A stretch of 64,000 nucleotides of DNA from the NCBI RefSeq assembly GCF_000024605.1, contig NC_013385.1, positions 801,501-865,500 on the forward strand, written 5' to 3'. The stretch is from Ammonifex degensii KC4. GTDB lineage: Bacteria; Bacillota; Desulfotomaculia; Desulfotomaculales; Ammonificaceae. The position numbers were made by a program, and so were the translations under genes. Below, piece by piece: positions 44,160-52,870 of the stretch. Numbering within the stretch: position 1 is the stretch's first letter; each line of letters starts with the position of its first letter. The notes beneath the pieces were generated by a model. It saw nothing but the letters and a program-made list of their open reading frames with translations. It was not told the DNA's origin and made no database searches.

Positions 44160-44387
44160 TTGCGCCTGGGGGACTTGAGGGACCTCCCTCCCTTCCTCAC
44201 CGTCGAGGAGGCGGCGGAGCTCCTGAGGTTGAAGAAGCGCACGGCGTACGACCTGGTGGCGAGGGGGGAGATACCCAGCGTGAGGCTCGGCAGGTTCATC
44301 CGGATACCGGCGGCCAGCGTTATCAGGATGGCCCGCCTGGGGGAGCTGGAGGAAGGGGGCGCGGGGCCGGAGAAGCATAACTCCTAG
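44160..44387 (+). CDS. xis: excisionase-family DNA-binding protein
   Basis: The 75-residue protein has the HTH_17 excisionase pattern: FLTVEEAAELLRLKKRTAYD, LVARGEIPSVRLGRFIRIP. These small proteins bend DNA at attachment sites and steer the integrase toward excision. TTG at 44160 follows CAGGAGGTGG. It lies 43 bases before the integrase gene, the usual ICE/phage arrangement. Confidence 0.85.
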   Translation: MRLGDLRDLPPFLTVEEAAELLRLKKRTAYDLVARGEIPSVRLGRFIRIPAASVIRMARLGELEEGGAGPEKHNS

Positions 44388-44430
44388 GCCCCGCGCGGCC
44401 TTCCAGAGCTTTTTCGGGAGGTGGGAGGCC

Positions 44431-45567
44431 TTGCGCGGCCACATAAGGAAGCGCGGCGAGAAGTCCTGGGCGGTGGTGGTGGACCTAGGGAGGGACCCGG
44501 AGACCGGGAAGCGGCGGCAGAAGTGGGTGACGGTGAGGGGCACCAAGCGCGACGCCGAGAAAGTTCTGGCGGAGCTCCTAGCGAAGGCCGGGAGGGGGGA
44601 GCTGGGGACGGCCCCCAGGTCCCTCACCGTTGCGGCCCTGCTGGACATGTGGCTTGAGGTGAGCAGGAGGAGGTGGAAGCCGGGGACGGCGGTGGCAGCA
44701 GAAACGGCCGTCAAGACCTGGAAGGAGCTCCTGGGGCACGTCCCGGCGGGGAAGCTCGGCCCGGCGGACGTGGAGAAGGCGCTGGCCCGCATGGAGGGAG
44801 AGCTTTCTCCCGCCACCTGCCGCTACCGCTTCGGCCTCCTGCGGCAGGCCATGCGGTGGGCGGTGAAGCGGAAGCTCCTGGGGCAGGACCCCACCGAAGG
44901 CGTGGCCCCTCCCCGCGCTCCGAGGAAGGAGGTCAGGGTCTGGTCGGAAGAAGAGATCGCGAGGTTCCTGGGGGTCCTGGACTCTTCCGGACACCGCCCG
45001 GCGGTGAAGGCCTTCTTCCGCCTGGCTTTGTCCACCGGCATGAGGAAGGGGGAGCTCCTGGCGTTGAGGTGGGAAGACGTGGACTTTGAAAAGGGCTGCC
45101 TTTACGTGAGGAGGACGCGGTGCCACCACACCGGCGGCGTCCACGAGCCCAAGAGCCCCTCCTCTTGCCGGAAGGTGGCCCTGGACGCGGGCTCCCTGGA
45201 GTGCCTGAGGAGACTCAAAAGGGAGCAGGCCAGGGAAAAGCTGAGGGCTGGCGCGGAATGGTGCGAGCAGGGCCTGGTGTTCGCCACGCGGAAGGGGAAG
45301 GCGCTGAGCGTCTTCAGGCTGGCCTGCACCTTCCGCTCTCTGTGCCGCAGGGCGGGCGTGCCGGAAATTCGCATACACGACCTCCGGCACACCCACGCGA
45401 GCTTGCTCCTGCGGCAGGGGGTACACCCCAAGGTAGTCCAGGAGAGGCTGGGCCACTCCTCGGTAAAGATCACGCTAGACACTTACTCTCACCTGCTACC
45501 GGACGCCCAGGAGCAGGCGGTCAAGGCGCTGGAAAGAGCGCTGGGCGGGGAAGAGGGGCGGCGTTAG
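44431..45567 (+). CDS. int: tyrosine recombinase integrase of the ICE
   Basis: The 378-residue integrase has an N-terminal arm-binding domain (HIRKRGEKSWAVVVDLGRD), a SAM-like core-binding domain (about 65-155) and a catalytic domain with R205 (STGMRKGE), H316-x-x-R319 (HDLRHTHAS), H342 (LGHSS) and Y352 (DTYSHL), so all catalytic residues are present. The TTG start has GGGAGGTGGGAGG upstream. Its stop overlaps the 3' end of the convergent CBM25-type gene by 3-4 bases. It marks the right end of the element. Confidence 0.95.
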   Translation: MRGHIRKRGEKSWAVVVDLGRDPETGKRRQKWVTVRGTKRDAEKVLAELLAKAGRGELGTAPRSLTVAALLDMWLEVSRRRWKPGTAVAAETAVKTWKELLGHVPAGKLGPADVEKALARMEGELSPATCRYRFGLLRQAMRWAVKRKLLGQDPTEGVAPPRAPRKEVRVWSEEEIARFLGVLDSSGHRPAVKAFFRLALSTGMRKGELLALRWEDVDFEKGCLYVRRTRCHHTGGVHEPKSPSSCRKVALDAGSLECLRRLKREQAREKLRAGAEWCEQGLVFATRKGKALSVFRLACTFRSLCRRAGVPEIRIHDLRHTHASLLLRQGVHPKVVQERLGHSSVKITLDTYSHLLPDAQEQAVKALERALGGEEGRR

Positions 45568-45968
45568 CAGGATGTTTGCAAACCCGGACTCCCGGTGCCC
45601 GGAAGCCTTGAGAAAAGAGGGTTTCCGGGACCGTGAATGATGTAGCTCCAATTAAGCCCGTTGTTATTGTCCCAGTTGCCTGCTCCGTCCCAGAAGCAAA
45701 AGTTCAGCCTTTCCTCATCAAAGGGAATGCTTATGGTCCTCACCCATCCCCAGGAAGTCCGCGACATTTTGAGATCCTGCACACGGTGCCAGTTGTCCGG
45801 GGGGCCAAAACCCAGGTGCAGGTAGATCTGGCTGGCCCCACTCTGGGATAGACACCCGTTGTAGAAAATGGTCACTTCCTCACCCGCGGTTATGGGAGTC
45901 GGGTCTACCACTACCCCTCCCGGTAGATCGGCCGGATGAAGGACTTCCCTGCTTTCTTCCAGCAACAT
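45564..45968 (-). CDS. CBM25-type carbohydrate-binding protein, 3' end at ICE junction
   Basis: The 134-residue protein carries a starch-binding CBM25-like domain: VTIFYNGCLSQSGASQIYLH, WHRVQDLKMSRTSWGWVRTI and WDGAGNWDNNNGLNWSYIIHG. ATG at 45966-45968 sits behind AGGAGGT. Next to a glycosyltransferase and a sugar nucleotidyltransferase it may bind glycogen or another alpha-glucan. The last 20 residues (PLFSRLPGTGSPGLQTSC) do not look like part of the fold and may be supplied by the ICE end. Confidence 0.7.
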   Translation of the reverse strand: MLLEESREVLHPADLPGGVVVDPTPITAGEEVTIFYNGCLSQSGASQIYLHLGFGPPDNWHRVQDLKMSRTSWGWVRTISIPFDEERLNFCFWDGAGNWDNNNGLNWSYIIHGPGNPLFSRLPGTGSPGLQTSC

Positions 45969-46034
45969 AAGGCTTAACCTCCTCTCCCTATAGCTTTGCA
46001 AAACTTTCTGTCAACTGCCATTTTGGCCGGAAGA

Positions 46035-46062
46035 CCAAGGGTTTATTCCCTTGGTTTTTTTT
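46035..46062 (+). terminator. rho-independent terminator upstream of the glycosyltransferase
   Basis: CCAAGGG (46035-46041) pairs with CCCTTGG (46048-46054), followed by eight T. It points rightward in the gap between divergent genes, so it would block transcripts arriving from the ICE side, or act as an attenuator for the next gene. Confidence 0.85.
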
Positions 46063-46122
46063 CCACGTATGCGCCACCGCTCGGCTACATATCCTTTGAA
46101 GGTGACGGAGGAGGATTACGGC

Positions 46123-47370
46123 GTGCGGGTGGTAATGCTATCCTGGGAATTTCCTCCCAACAGTGTAGGAGGATTGGGGCAACACGTTTACGATCTCACT
46201 GCTGCCTTGTCCCGGCAAGGGGTGGAGGTATTTCTTTTTACCCTCGGAGCTCCCGGTGCGCCCCTGGCAGAAGAAGTAAACGGGGTGAGGGTATACCGCG
46301 TCCAGCCTTCCGGGCCTTCTACCCCCGACTTTACCACCTGGGTTCTGCAGGCCAACACCTTCCTCTTAGAAAGGGCCATTCCAGTTTTGGCCAAGCTTAA
46401 GGGGATAAAGGTGGTGCATGCGCACGACTGGCTGGTGGCATGGGCAGCCCGGGCTTTAAAGCACGCTTACCGCCTCCCGCTGGTGGTGACCGTTCACGCC
46501 ACCGAGTTCGGTCGGCACCGGGGCCTGCACACCCTTACTCAGCACTTCATAAGTAGCGTGGAGTGGTGGTTGACTTACGAGGCCTGGCGGGTAATCGTCT
46601 GCAGCCGGTACATGGAGGGGGAGGTAAAGTACATTTTCCAGCTCCCTGCCGATAAGCTGGTGGTAATTCCCAACGCGGTGGACCCGGGGCGCTACTGCTT
46701 TGAGCCCGAGGGAGTGGACCGCAACTGGTTCGCTGCTCCCGACGAAAAGATCGTCTTCTTCGTGGGACGGCTGGTGTGGGAAAAGGGGGTACAAGTTCTT
46801 CTCCGGGCCTTCCCACAGGTTTTGGCTCGGTGCCCGCAGACCAAGCTTATCATCGCCGGCACCGGACCTTACGAGGGAGAGCTCAAGCGGCTGGCAGAGG
46901 AGTTGGGCATTGCCCACCGGGTTTATTTCACCGGCTACCTGGAAGAAAGGGTTCGCAACGCTCTTTACCACTGGGCTTCGGTTGCGGTCTTTCCCAGCCT
47001 CTACGAGCCTTTCGGCATCGTGGCCCTGGAAGCCATGGCTGCCCAGGTGCCAGTAGTGGTAAGCGATGTGGGAGGCTTGCAAGAGATCGTAGAGGATGGG
47101 GTGGATGGACTCAAGTGCCCTCCCGACCAGCCGGAAGCTTTAGCCGAAAAGATCACCTGGCTCCTCTTACACCCGGAGTTTGCTGCTTCCTTGAGCGAGC
47201 AAGCCTACCGGAAGGTGAAGGAAAAATATTCCTGGGAGGATGTGGCGCGCCGCACCAAGAGGCTTTACGAGGAAGTGGCGCGGGAGAGGCAGCGGACAGA
47301 CTGGCCGGCACCGCCTGAACTTTGCGCCAGCCGAACACGCATCGCCTACCTATTCCACCGGTACGCCTGA
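46123..47370 (+). CDS. GT4-family glycosyltransferase (glycogen synthase-like)
   Basis: The 415-residue GT-B enzyme begins VVMLSWEFPPNSVGGLGQHV, the donor-side glycine-rich start of GT4/GT5 enzymes. It has HAHDWLVAWAA, VVTVHATEFGR and the donor-site ending FPSLYEPFGIVALEAMA. It transfers sugar from a nucleotide sugar to a glucan or other polymer. GTG at 46123 has GGAGGAGG upstream; the open frame starts earlier without support. With CBM25 and NDP-sugar pyrophosphorylase neighbours, alpha-glucan synthesis is likely (inference). Confidence 0.85.
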   Translation: MRVVMLSWEFPPNSVGGLGQHVYDLTAALSRQGVEVFLFTLGAPGAPLAEEVNGVRVYRVQPSGPSTPDFTTWVLQANTFLLERAIPVLAKLKGIKVVHAHDWLVAWAARALKHAYRLPLVVTVHATEFGRHRGLHTLTQHFISSVEWWLTYEAWRVIVCSRYMEGEVKYIFQLPADKLVVIPNAVDPGRYCFEPEGVDRNWFAAPDEKIVFFVGRLVWEKGVQVLLRAFPQVLARCPQTKLIIAGTGPYEGELKRLAEELGIAHRVYFTGYLEERVRNALYHWASVAVFPSLYEPFGIVALEAMAAQVPVVVSDVGGLQEIVEDGVDGLKCPPDQPEALAEKITWLLLHPEFAASLSEQAYRKVKEKYSWEDVARRTKRLYEEVARERQRTDWPAPPELCASRTRIAYLFHRYA

Positions 47371-47389
47371 TTAAAGGGGGATGGGGAAG

Positions 47390-49705
47390 TTGAAAGGTAT
47401 CATAATGGCGGGAGGGAAGGGTACCCGCCTCCGGCCCCTCACTTGCGACCTTCCCAAACCCTTGGTTCCGGTGGTCAACCGCCCGGTGATGGCTTACGGC
47501 CTGGAGCTCCTGCAGCGCCACGGCATAACCGAAGTGGGGGTGACCTTACATTACCTCTCCGAAAAGGTTCAAGAATACTTCCGCAACCAGGACTTTGGGG
47601 GAAGGCTCGAGTTCTTTCGGGAAGAGAAGTCCTTGGGAACGGCGGGTAGCGTAAAGAACGCCGCTTCTTTCTTGGACGAGACTTTCGTGGTGTTAAGCGG
47701 TGACGCCCTTACCGATTTAGATCTTACGGCGGCCATTGCCTTTCACCGTGAGAGAAAGGCCCTGGCTACTCTGGTGCTCACCCGGGTGGAGTGCCCGCTG
47801 GAGTACGGCGTGGTTCTTCTGGAAGAAGACGGAAGAATACGCTGTTTTCTGGAGAAGCCGGGCTGGAGTGAGGTCTTTAGCGACACGGTAAACACCGGCA
47901 TCTACATCCTGGAGCCGGAGGTCCTGGACTACATACCAGCGGGGGAAGAATTTGACTTCAGCAAGGATCTTTTTCCCCTCCTTTTGCGGGAGGCCAAGCC
48001 TCTTTATGGTGTTGTCCTGGAAGGATACTGGTGCGACATAGGAAACTTGGAAGCTTACCGGCAGGCGCAGGAGGACGTGCTGGCTGGCCGGGTGAAGCTT
48101 TCCCTTCCTGGGCAGGAGGTAGCGCCGGGCGTGCGGGTAGAGGAAGGGGTGGAAATCGATCCTACTGCCAGGATAGAGGGGCCGGTGCTAATAGGGGCGG
48201 GCAGCCGCGTCGGCCCCGGGGTTTATCTCGGCCCCTACACGGTGCTGGGCCGAGAGTGCTGCCTGCAGGAGGGGGCCAGCCTCAAGCGGAGTATCCTTTG
48301 GGATCGTTGTTTCGTGGGGCGTGGGGCCTCGCTGCGCGGGGTAGTGCTGGGCTACCAGGTTCAGGTGCATGCGGGAGTAAGCGCCTATGAAGGAGTGGTG
48401 GTAGGGGATCGTTCGGTGCTGCAGGAGGGGAGCGAACTCGAGCCCGGGGTCAAGCTCTGGCCCTACAAGGTGGTGGAGAAGGGGGCCAAAGTAAAAGAGA
48501 GTTTGGTCTGGGGCTACGGCTACCGGCGCTACCTTTTCGGTGCGGAAGGGGTGCTGGGGTTGGCCAACATCGAGCTTACGCCAGAGAGTGTGGCCCGCTT
48601 GGGCAGCGCCTTTGGGGCCTGTCTGGGCAAGGGGAGCACGGTGGTGGTAACCAGCGACTCTTATCCCGTCTCCCTCATGCTGAAAAAAGCATTAATAGCC
48701 GGGCTGCAGGGGGTGGGCTTGCGGGTCAAAGACGCGGGGGAAGGAATAACTCCAATGACCCGCTTTGCCGTCCAGCACTATGACCTGGCGGGTGGTGTCC
48801 ACATAAAAGTGGCCTCCCAGAACCCCGATAAGGTGCGCCTGATCTTTCTGGAGGCCACGGGAGGAAACCTTTCCCGTAGTACCGAAAGAAAGGTGGAAGA
48901 ATTTTACTACCGCGAGGATTTCGCCCGGGAGACGCCGACCGGTATCTTCCCGGTAGACACCTTGGAAGAGGCCTTTTCCGCTTACCTCGAGTACTTGTCC
49001 CGTCTCTGCTCTTCCCAGCTTCCTGGGCTCAGGCTGGCCTTGCTTTATGAACCCCTAAACTTGGCTCGGTTTGTGCGGGGCCTGGCTGAGCAGACCGGAA
49101 TCGTCTGGCTGGAGTTTGATGTTGCCTACTCTTCCAGTCACCCCCGCCCCTGGTCTTTCTACCAGCAGCGCTTGCCCGACTTATGCCGTATGGTGGTGGA
49201 AAACGGGGCCGACGGGGGAGCGGTTTTGGACGCCAACGCCGACCACCTGGTGCTTGTCGACGAGCGGGGTCGTATCATCCAGGACGATCTTTTCACCGCC
49301 CTTTTGGCCCTGGTGACCCTGAAGCAGCAAAGGGAGCCAGTGGTGGTTCCCGTGACTGCCCCGCGGGCCATAGAGGAACTAGCCTCAAAGTATCGGGCAA
49401 AGGTGGTGCGCACTAAGGCCAGCCGCCGGGAATTGTGGCGGGAAGCCTGGCAGCACGCGGCCGAGCACACCCTCCTTTACTTCGATGCCCTGGCTGCTCT
49501 TTTGCGTATCTTTTCCTTCGTGGCCGAAAACCGGACCTCCTTGGCCAAGCTGGCGGACGAAATCCCGGCCTACTTCTTGACCCGCCGCGACGTCCCGGTG
49601 GCTTGGAAGGCCAAGGGAAGGGTGATACGCCGGCTGGCTGAAGAGCACCGAGGGAAGCAGGTGGAGTTCATAGACGGGGTAAAGGTTTACCACCCGGAGG
49701 GCTGA
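47390..49705 (+). CDS. bifunctional sugar nucleotidyltransferase / phosphomannomutase, premature TGA
   Basis: TTG at 47390 gives the typical MKGIIMAGGKGTRLRPLT start, with GGGGGATGGGG upstream; an ATG at 47381 lies on that site. Residues 1-230 form the nucleotidyltransferase, about 240-370 a left-handed helix repeat domain (hexapeptide-like), and 380-770 a phosphoglucomutase/phosphomannomutase-like part lacking an obvious phosphoserine TSG-S loop (VVVTSDSYPVSLML instead). The frame stops at TGA 49703-49705, but the conserved C-terminal sequence continues in frame to TAA at 49829-49831. Confidence 0.85.
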   Translation: MKGIIMAGGKGTRLRPLTCDLPKPLVPVVNRPVMAYGLELLQRHGITEVGVTLHYLSEKVQEYFRNQDFGGRLEFFREEKSLGTAGSVKNAASFLDETFVVLSGDALTDLDLTAAIAFHRERKALATLVLTRVECPLEYGVVLLEEDGRIRCFLEKPGWSEVFSDTVNTGIYILEPEVLDYIPAGEEFDFSKDLFPLLLREAKPLYGVVLEGYWCDIGNLEAYRQAQEDVLAGRVKLSLPGQEVAPGVRVEEGVEIDPTARIEGPVLIGAGSRVGPGVYLGPYTVLGRECCLQEGASLKRSILWDRCFVGRGASLRGVVLGYQVQVHAGVSAYEGVVVGDRSVLQEGSELEPGVKLWPYKVVEKGAKVKESLVWGYGYRRYLFGAEGVLGLANIELTPESVARLGSAFGACLGKGSTVVVTSDSYPVSLMLKKALIAGLQGVGLRVKDAGEGITPMTRFAVQHYDLAGGVHIKVASQNPDKVRLIFLEATGGNLSRSTERKVEEFYYREDFARETPTGIFPVDTLEEAFSAYLEYLSRLCSSQLPGLRLALLYEPLNLARFVRGLAEQTGIVWLEFDVAYSSSHPRPWSFYQQRLPDLCRMVVENGADGGAVLDANADHLVLVDERGRIIQDDLFTALLALVTLKQQREPVVVPVTAPRAIEELASKYRAKVVRTKASRRELWREAWQHAAEHTLLYFDALAALLRIFSFVAENRTSLAKLADEIPAYFLTRRDVPVAWKAKGRVIRRLAEEHRGKQVEFIDGVKVYHPEG

Positions 49706-49831
49706 ACCCTCATTCTGCCCGATCCCGAGGAACCCGTTTGCCGTATCTTCAGCGAAGGTGCCTCTATGGAGATTGCCGAATCGCTCGCCGACTTCTACTC
49801 CGAGCGCATAAAGGAACTCACAGAGGATTAA
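49706..49831 (+). pseudogene. in-frame C-terminal remainder of the phosphomannomutase
   Basis: Directly after the TGA the same frame reads TLILPDPEEPVCRIFSEGAS then MEIAESLADFYSERIKELTE and ends D-stop. The family is expected to read EGW-(T/A)L-(I/V)LPDPEEP here, so the TGA replaces a TGG tryptophan codon. It is a nonsense mutation, readthrough site or base-call error. Confidence 0.8.
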
Positions 49832-49846
49832 GCTTTAAAGGCTTTG

Positions 49847-49877
49847 GCCGCCCCGGGAATCCGGGGCGGCTCCCATT
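49847..49877 (+). terminator. rho-independent terminator
   Basis: A perfect 10-bp stem GCCGCCCCGG/CCGGGGCGGC (49847-49856 and 49861-49870) with a GAAT loop is followed by TCCCATTTTG. It follows the true stop (TAA at 49831) of the phosphomannomutase gene, which supports that stop as the original gene end. Confidence 0.85.
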
Positions 49878-49932
49878 TTGTAACCAAAGATTTGCCTTCT
49901 TTCATAAACTGGCTAGCAGGGGAGGATCAGCG

Positions 49933-50637
49933 TTGGTTTTACGGTGTAAGCGCCAGTTGGCCGGTTGGGAGTTTGTGGCGGAAAAGGGTGAAAACGTGGA
50001 GGTAAAACGGCGGGCCGGGGAAGAAGTGCGGCCGACCCCTTCTTCCCCCAAAGGGACCGGGCAAGAACTCCTGCTCTTCCTTCTCCTTTTAGAGCTCGTG
50101 TTGGCTCTGGCCCATTCCCGTCCCTCCCCGCGGGAGGATCCTGCTCAGTCGGAGACGAGAACGGTGACCCTGGTGCTCGGTTCCGGCTCCTCCGGCCTGC
50201 GCGAGTGCCTGCGCAACGGAAGCTTCGAGTCCTGGAAAGAGGGCAGGCCCCTTTACTGGGAAGGGGAAAACATCGCCTTTACCCCCAGTGCCCACAGCGG
50301 TTCGGGGGCGGTGGTGCTGGGGGAGGATCCGAGCAAGGAAGCACTTTTGTGGCAGGACTTTCCTGTGGTGGCGGGACGCCGGCTCGACTTCCGCTTTACC
50401 GCGCGTTTTAGCCTGGGCATGCCGGTGGTGCGGGGGAGGGTGGAGTGGCTGGACCGGGAAAAAAGGCCTGTCGGCTTGGGAACGGAGGTGGTACTTCCCG
50501 CGACCCTTCCGGCGGATTACCGGCCCTACTGGCGTTTGACCGGGGGGGTGCCGGAGAAAGCGGTCTGGGGGCGGGTCTGTTTCGTCAAAGAAGGATATGG
50601 AACGGCAGAAGTGGACGACGTTTCCTTAGTGGGTTAA
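49933..50637 (+). CDS. anchored/secreted protein with carbohydrate-binding-like domain
   Basis: The 234-residue protein has a cytoplasmic start, one hydrophobic helix (ELLLFLLLLELVLALAH, about residues 47-63), then an extracellular beta-rich domain beginning CLRNGSFESWKEGRPLYWEG and ending AEVDDVSLVG. That layout is typical of galactose-binding-like CBM4/9 folds. TTG at 49933 follows GGGGAGGA. The SPOCS genes follow. It may be a spore-coat or cell-surface protein (inference). Confidence 0.6.
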   Translation: MVLRCKRQLAGWEFVAEKGENVEVKRRAGEEVRPTPSSPKGTGQELLLFLLLLELVLALAHSRPSPREDPAQSETRTVTLVLGSGSSGLRECLRNGSFESWKEGRPLYWEGENIAFTPSAHSGSGAVVLGEDPSKEALLWQDFPVVAGRRLDFRFTARFSLGMPVVRGRVEWLDREKRPVGLGTEVVLPATLPADYRPYWRLTGGVPEKAVWGRVCFVKEGYGTAEVDDVSLVG

Positions 50638-50665
50638 AGGTAAGTAGGGAGGAGGGTGAGCAATT

Positions 50666-51154
50666 ATGCCGCTTATCAAGACGGAAGTGGTGGTAGGGGA
50701 AGCGAGTACGGAGGTTTTGCTGGTAACCGATACCATAACCTTTGCCACCCCGGTTTATGAGGTGTTGCAAGAAGAGGTGAAGATCAAGGTAACCGACTGC
50801 TATGTATGCACCGACAAGGTGATCTTCAACGGCGAGGCCCAGAAGAACATAGTCTATAAAGCGCCGCCCGATCCTTACACGGGGGAAGGGGTGGTGGTCT
50901 ACCACGAACTCACTTTGCCCTTCGCCGGTTTTGTGAACGTGCCTGGAGCCCTTCCAGGGGACCAGTGCCAGGTGGTTTCGGCCTCGGTTAAGGACTCGAC
51001 CGTGCTCATCCCCATTACCAAGGATGCTCTGGGCCATATCTTGACAGCCAAGCAGAAGATGGTGGCGGAGATCAAGATTAAGGTGGTGCGCACGGAGCAA
51101 ATAACCATAGCTTCGCGCGACCCCAAGTTTCGCCCCCTAGGAGAGGAGGAGTAA
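50666..51154 (+). CDS. SPOCS-domain (DUF3794) protein 1
   Basis: The 162-residue protein has the SPOCS pattern VCTDKVIFNGEAQKNIVYKA, a linker, then YHELTLPFAGFVNVPGALPG. The domain occurs in spore-coat/cortex proteins of Firmicutes. ATG at 50666 has AGGGAGGAGG upstream. It is followed 3 bases later by a paralog. The surrounding genes suggest a surface or sporulation role. Confidence 0.8.
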   Translation: MPLIKTEVVVGEASTEVLLVTDTITFATPVYEVLQEEVKIKVTDCYVCTDKVIFNGEAQKNIVYKAPPDPYTGEGVVVYHELTLPFAGFVNVPGALPGDQCQVVSASVKDSTVLIPITKDALGHILTAKQKMVAEIKIKVVRTEQITIASRDPKFRPLGEEE

Positions 51155-51157
51155 AGC

Positions 51158-51592
51158 ATGCCTTATTATCAGGTAGACGAAGTGGTAGGGATAGGAAGCA
51201 CCCAGATCCTTCTGGTGCGCGACATAACCTTCGCCGTACCCGTTTACGAAGTCATAGAGGAACTTTTTACCGTCAACATAACCGACTGCCACGTATGCAC
51301 CGACAAGGTGATCTTCAACGGCGCGGTGGAGAAGAACATCGTCTACAAGACGCCGCCCGGAGTTACAGGCGAGGGCACCATCGCCTACCACAAGGAGGAC
51401 TTCACCTTCTCCGGCTTTGTCACCGTGCCTGGAGCAAAGCCCGGAGACAAGTGCCAAATCGAAAAGGCGGAGGTAGGGGACTGCCGTTTCCTCATCCCCG
51501 CCACCCCACCGCCTTACATCTCCGCCAAGCAAAAGTTTATCGTAGACATTGCTATCAAGGTAATAAGAACTTTGGAGCAGCCCACTATCTAA
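51158..51592 (+). CDS. SPOCS-domain (DUF3794) protein 2
   Basis: This 144-residue tandem paralog has the same core, VCTDKVIFNGAVEKNIVYKT and YHKEDFTFSGFVTVPGAKPG. ATG at 51158 follows GGAGAGGAGG. The two proteins share about half their residues by eye, pointing to a local duplication. A terminator follows. Confidence 0.8.
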   Translation: MPYYQVDEVVGIGSTQILLVRDITFAVPVYEVIEELFTVNITDCHVCTDKVIFNGAVEKNIVYKTPPGVTGEGTIAYHKEDFTFSGFVTVPGAKPGDKCQIEKAEVGDCRFLIPATPPPYISAKQKFIVDIAIKVIRTLEQPTI

Positions 51593-51612
51593 GGAGCGTA
51601 TAATCGAGCTTC

Positions 51613-51636
51613 AAGGCCCGAAAGGGCCTTTTTTCT
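51613..51636 (+). terminator. rho-independent terminator
   Basis: AAGGCCC (51613-51619) and GGGCCTT (51624-51630) with a GAAA loop are followed by a T-run. It ends the SPOCS operon. Confidence 0.92.
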
Positions 51637-51701
51637 TGTCTATTTGCAGGAATTTGCCTCAAGATTGGCGAAAACTACTCCTGAGTAGCAGCGGGGAGGA
51701 G

Positions 51702-52583
51702 ATGATCATCGGCAACGCTTTGCGCAGCATGACCGGATACGGGCGGGGAGAAGCGGTGGGTCCCCAGGGCAGGGTAATAACGGAGATGAAATCGGTAAAC
51801 CACCGCTTCTGCGAGGTTATAATCCGGCTTCCCCGCCTCTACCTGAGTTTTGAAGATCCCCTACGCCGGCTCATCCAGACGGAGATCCGCCGGGGCCGGG
51901 TTGAGGTCTATTACACCGTAGAGTTGGAGAGTAGGAAAGTTGCGGTAAAAGTTGACAAGTCGTTGGCGAAGGCGTATTATGAAGCATTGGAGGATCTGCG
52001 CCTGTTTTTGGGGCTAAATGAGCCTATAAGGCTCGAAACCATACTTACGTCGGGCCAAGGGGTACTGCTGGCGAGCGAGTGCCCGGATGAGGAAGCCTGG
52101 CCCTTGCTAGAGGAGGCCACCCGCCAGGCCCTGAGGGCCCTGGTTGAGGCGCGCGAGACGGAAGGTAAAGCCCTGGCCGAAGACCTGAAGAAGCGGGTGG
52201 CGCGGCTGGAAGAGCTACACCGCCTTATGCTAGAAGAGGCTCCTAAGGTGGTGGAGCATTATCGGGCGCGCCTCACCGAAAGGCTTAAGTCCTGGGAAGT
52301 GGAGGTAAGCCCTGACCGTCTGGCGGCGGAGGTAGCCCTCTGGGCCGAACGGGCCGACGTAACTGAAGAGTTGGTCCGGCTGGAGCACCACCTGGGGCGC
52401 TTGCAGGAGATCCTGGAAACAGGAGGGCCGGTGGGAAGGCAGATCGACTTTCTTTGCCAGGAAATCTTGCGAGAGCTCAATACCTTGGGAGCCAAATCCC
52501 AGAGCCTGGATCTGAACCGCTTGGTTTTGGAAGCCAAGGGAGAACTGGAAAAGATAAGGGAGCAAGGGCAAAATATTGAATAA
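51702..52583 (+). CDS. yicC: YicC family endoribonuclease-like protein
   Basis: The 293-residue protein contains the hallmark [10 protein letters not shown] near the N-terminus and [20 protein letters not shown], with the C-terminal signature [20 protein letters not shown]. YicC proteins are RNases encoded before gmk in many bacteria. ATG at 51702 abuts GGGGAGGAG; a TTG at 51720 closer to the family start is possible, and the frame is open upstream. It begins the conserved housekeeping run yicC-remA-gmk. Confidence 0.9.
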   Translation: MIIGNALRSMTGYGRGEAVGPQGRVITEMKSVNHRFCEVIIRLPRLYLSFEDPLRRLIQTEIRRGRVEVYYTVELESRKVAVKVDKSLAKAYYEALEDLRLFLGLNEPIRLETILTSGQGVLLASECPDEEAWPLLEEATRQALRALVEARETEGKALAEDLKKRVARLEELHRLMLEEAPKVVEHYRARLTERLKSWEVEVSPDRLAAEVALWAERADVTEELVRLEHHLGRLQEILETGGPVGRQIDFLCQEILRELNTLGAKSQSLDLNRLVLEAKGELEKIREQGQNIE

Positions 52584-52606
52584 TCAGGCCAAAGGGGGAG
52601 TTTGTC

Positions 52607-52870
52607 TTGGATATCAAGCTCATCAATATCGGTTTCGGGAACATTGTCTCCGCCCACCGCATAGTCGCTATAGTGAGCCCTGAGTCGGCTCCCATCAAGC
52701 GCATCATCACCGAGGCCCGGGACCGGGGAATGCTCATCGATGCCACCTACGGGCGCCGTACCCGGGCGGTAATCATCACCGATTCGGACCACGTGATCCT
52801 CTCGGCGGTGCAACCCGAGACGGTAGCCCACCGGCTTATGCCCAAGACGGAGGAGCCGGCTAAGGAGTGA
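52607..52870 (+). CDS. remA: RemA/DUF370 DNA-binding regulator
   Basis: The 87-residue protein has the RemA pattern [20 protein letters not shown] and [20 protein letters not shown]. In Bacillus RemA activates biofilm matrix genes; in Clostridia the gene often lies between yicC and gmk, as here. TTG at 52607 has GGGGGAG upstream. Its stop overlaps the gmk start. Confidence 0.88.
   Translation: MDIKLINIGFGNIVSAHRIVAIVSPESAPIKRIITEARDRGMLIDATYGRRTRAVIITDSDHVILSAVQPETVAHRLMPKTEEPAKE

Larger units (their letters stand above)
1..45567. mobile_element. right part of an integrative conjugative element with defence cargo
   Basis: Transfer (VirD4-type coupling protein, HerA-like ATPase, TadE/SpoIIM-like proteins), maintenance (ParM, ParR, replication-relaxation, RusA) and integration genes (xis, int) occur together, ending where core chromosomal genes begin. 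No relaxase or further T4SS genes are in view, so the left end lies outside. The interior carries a CRISPR locus, Fic/AbiEii modules and two restriction systems. Confidence 0.75.
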
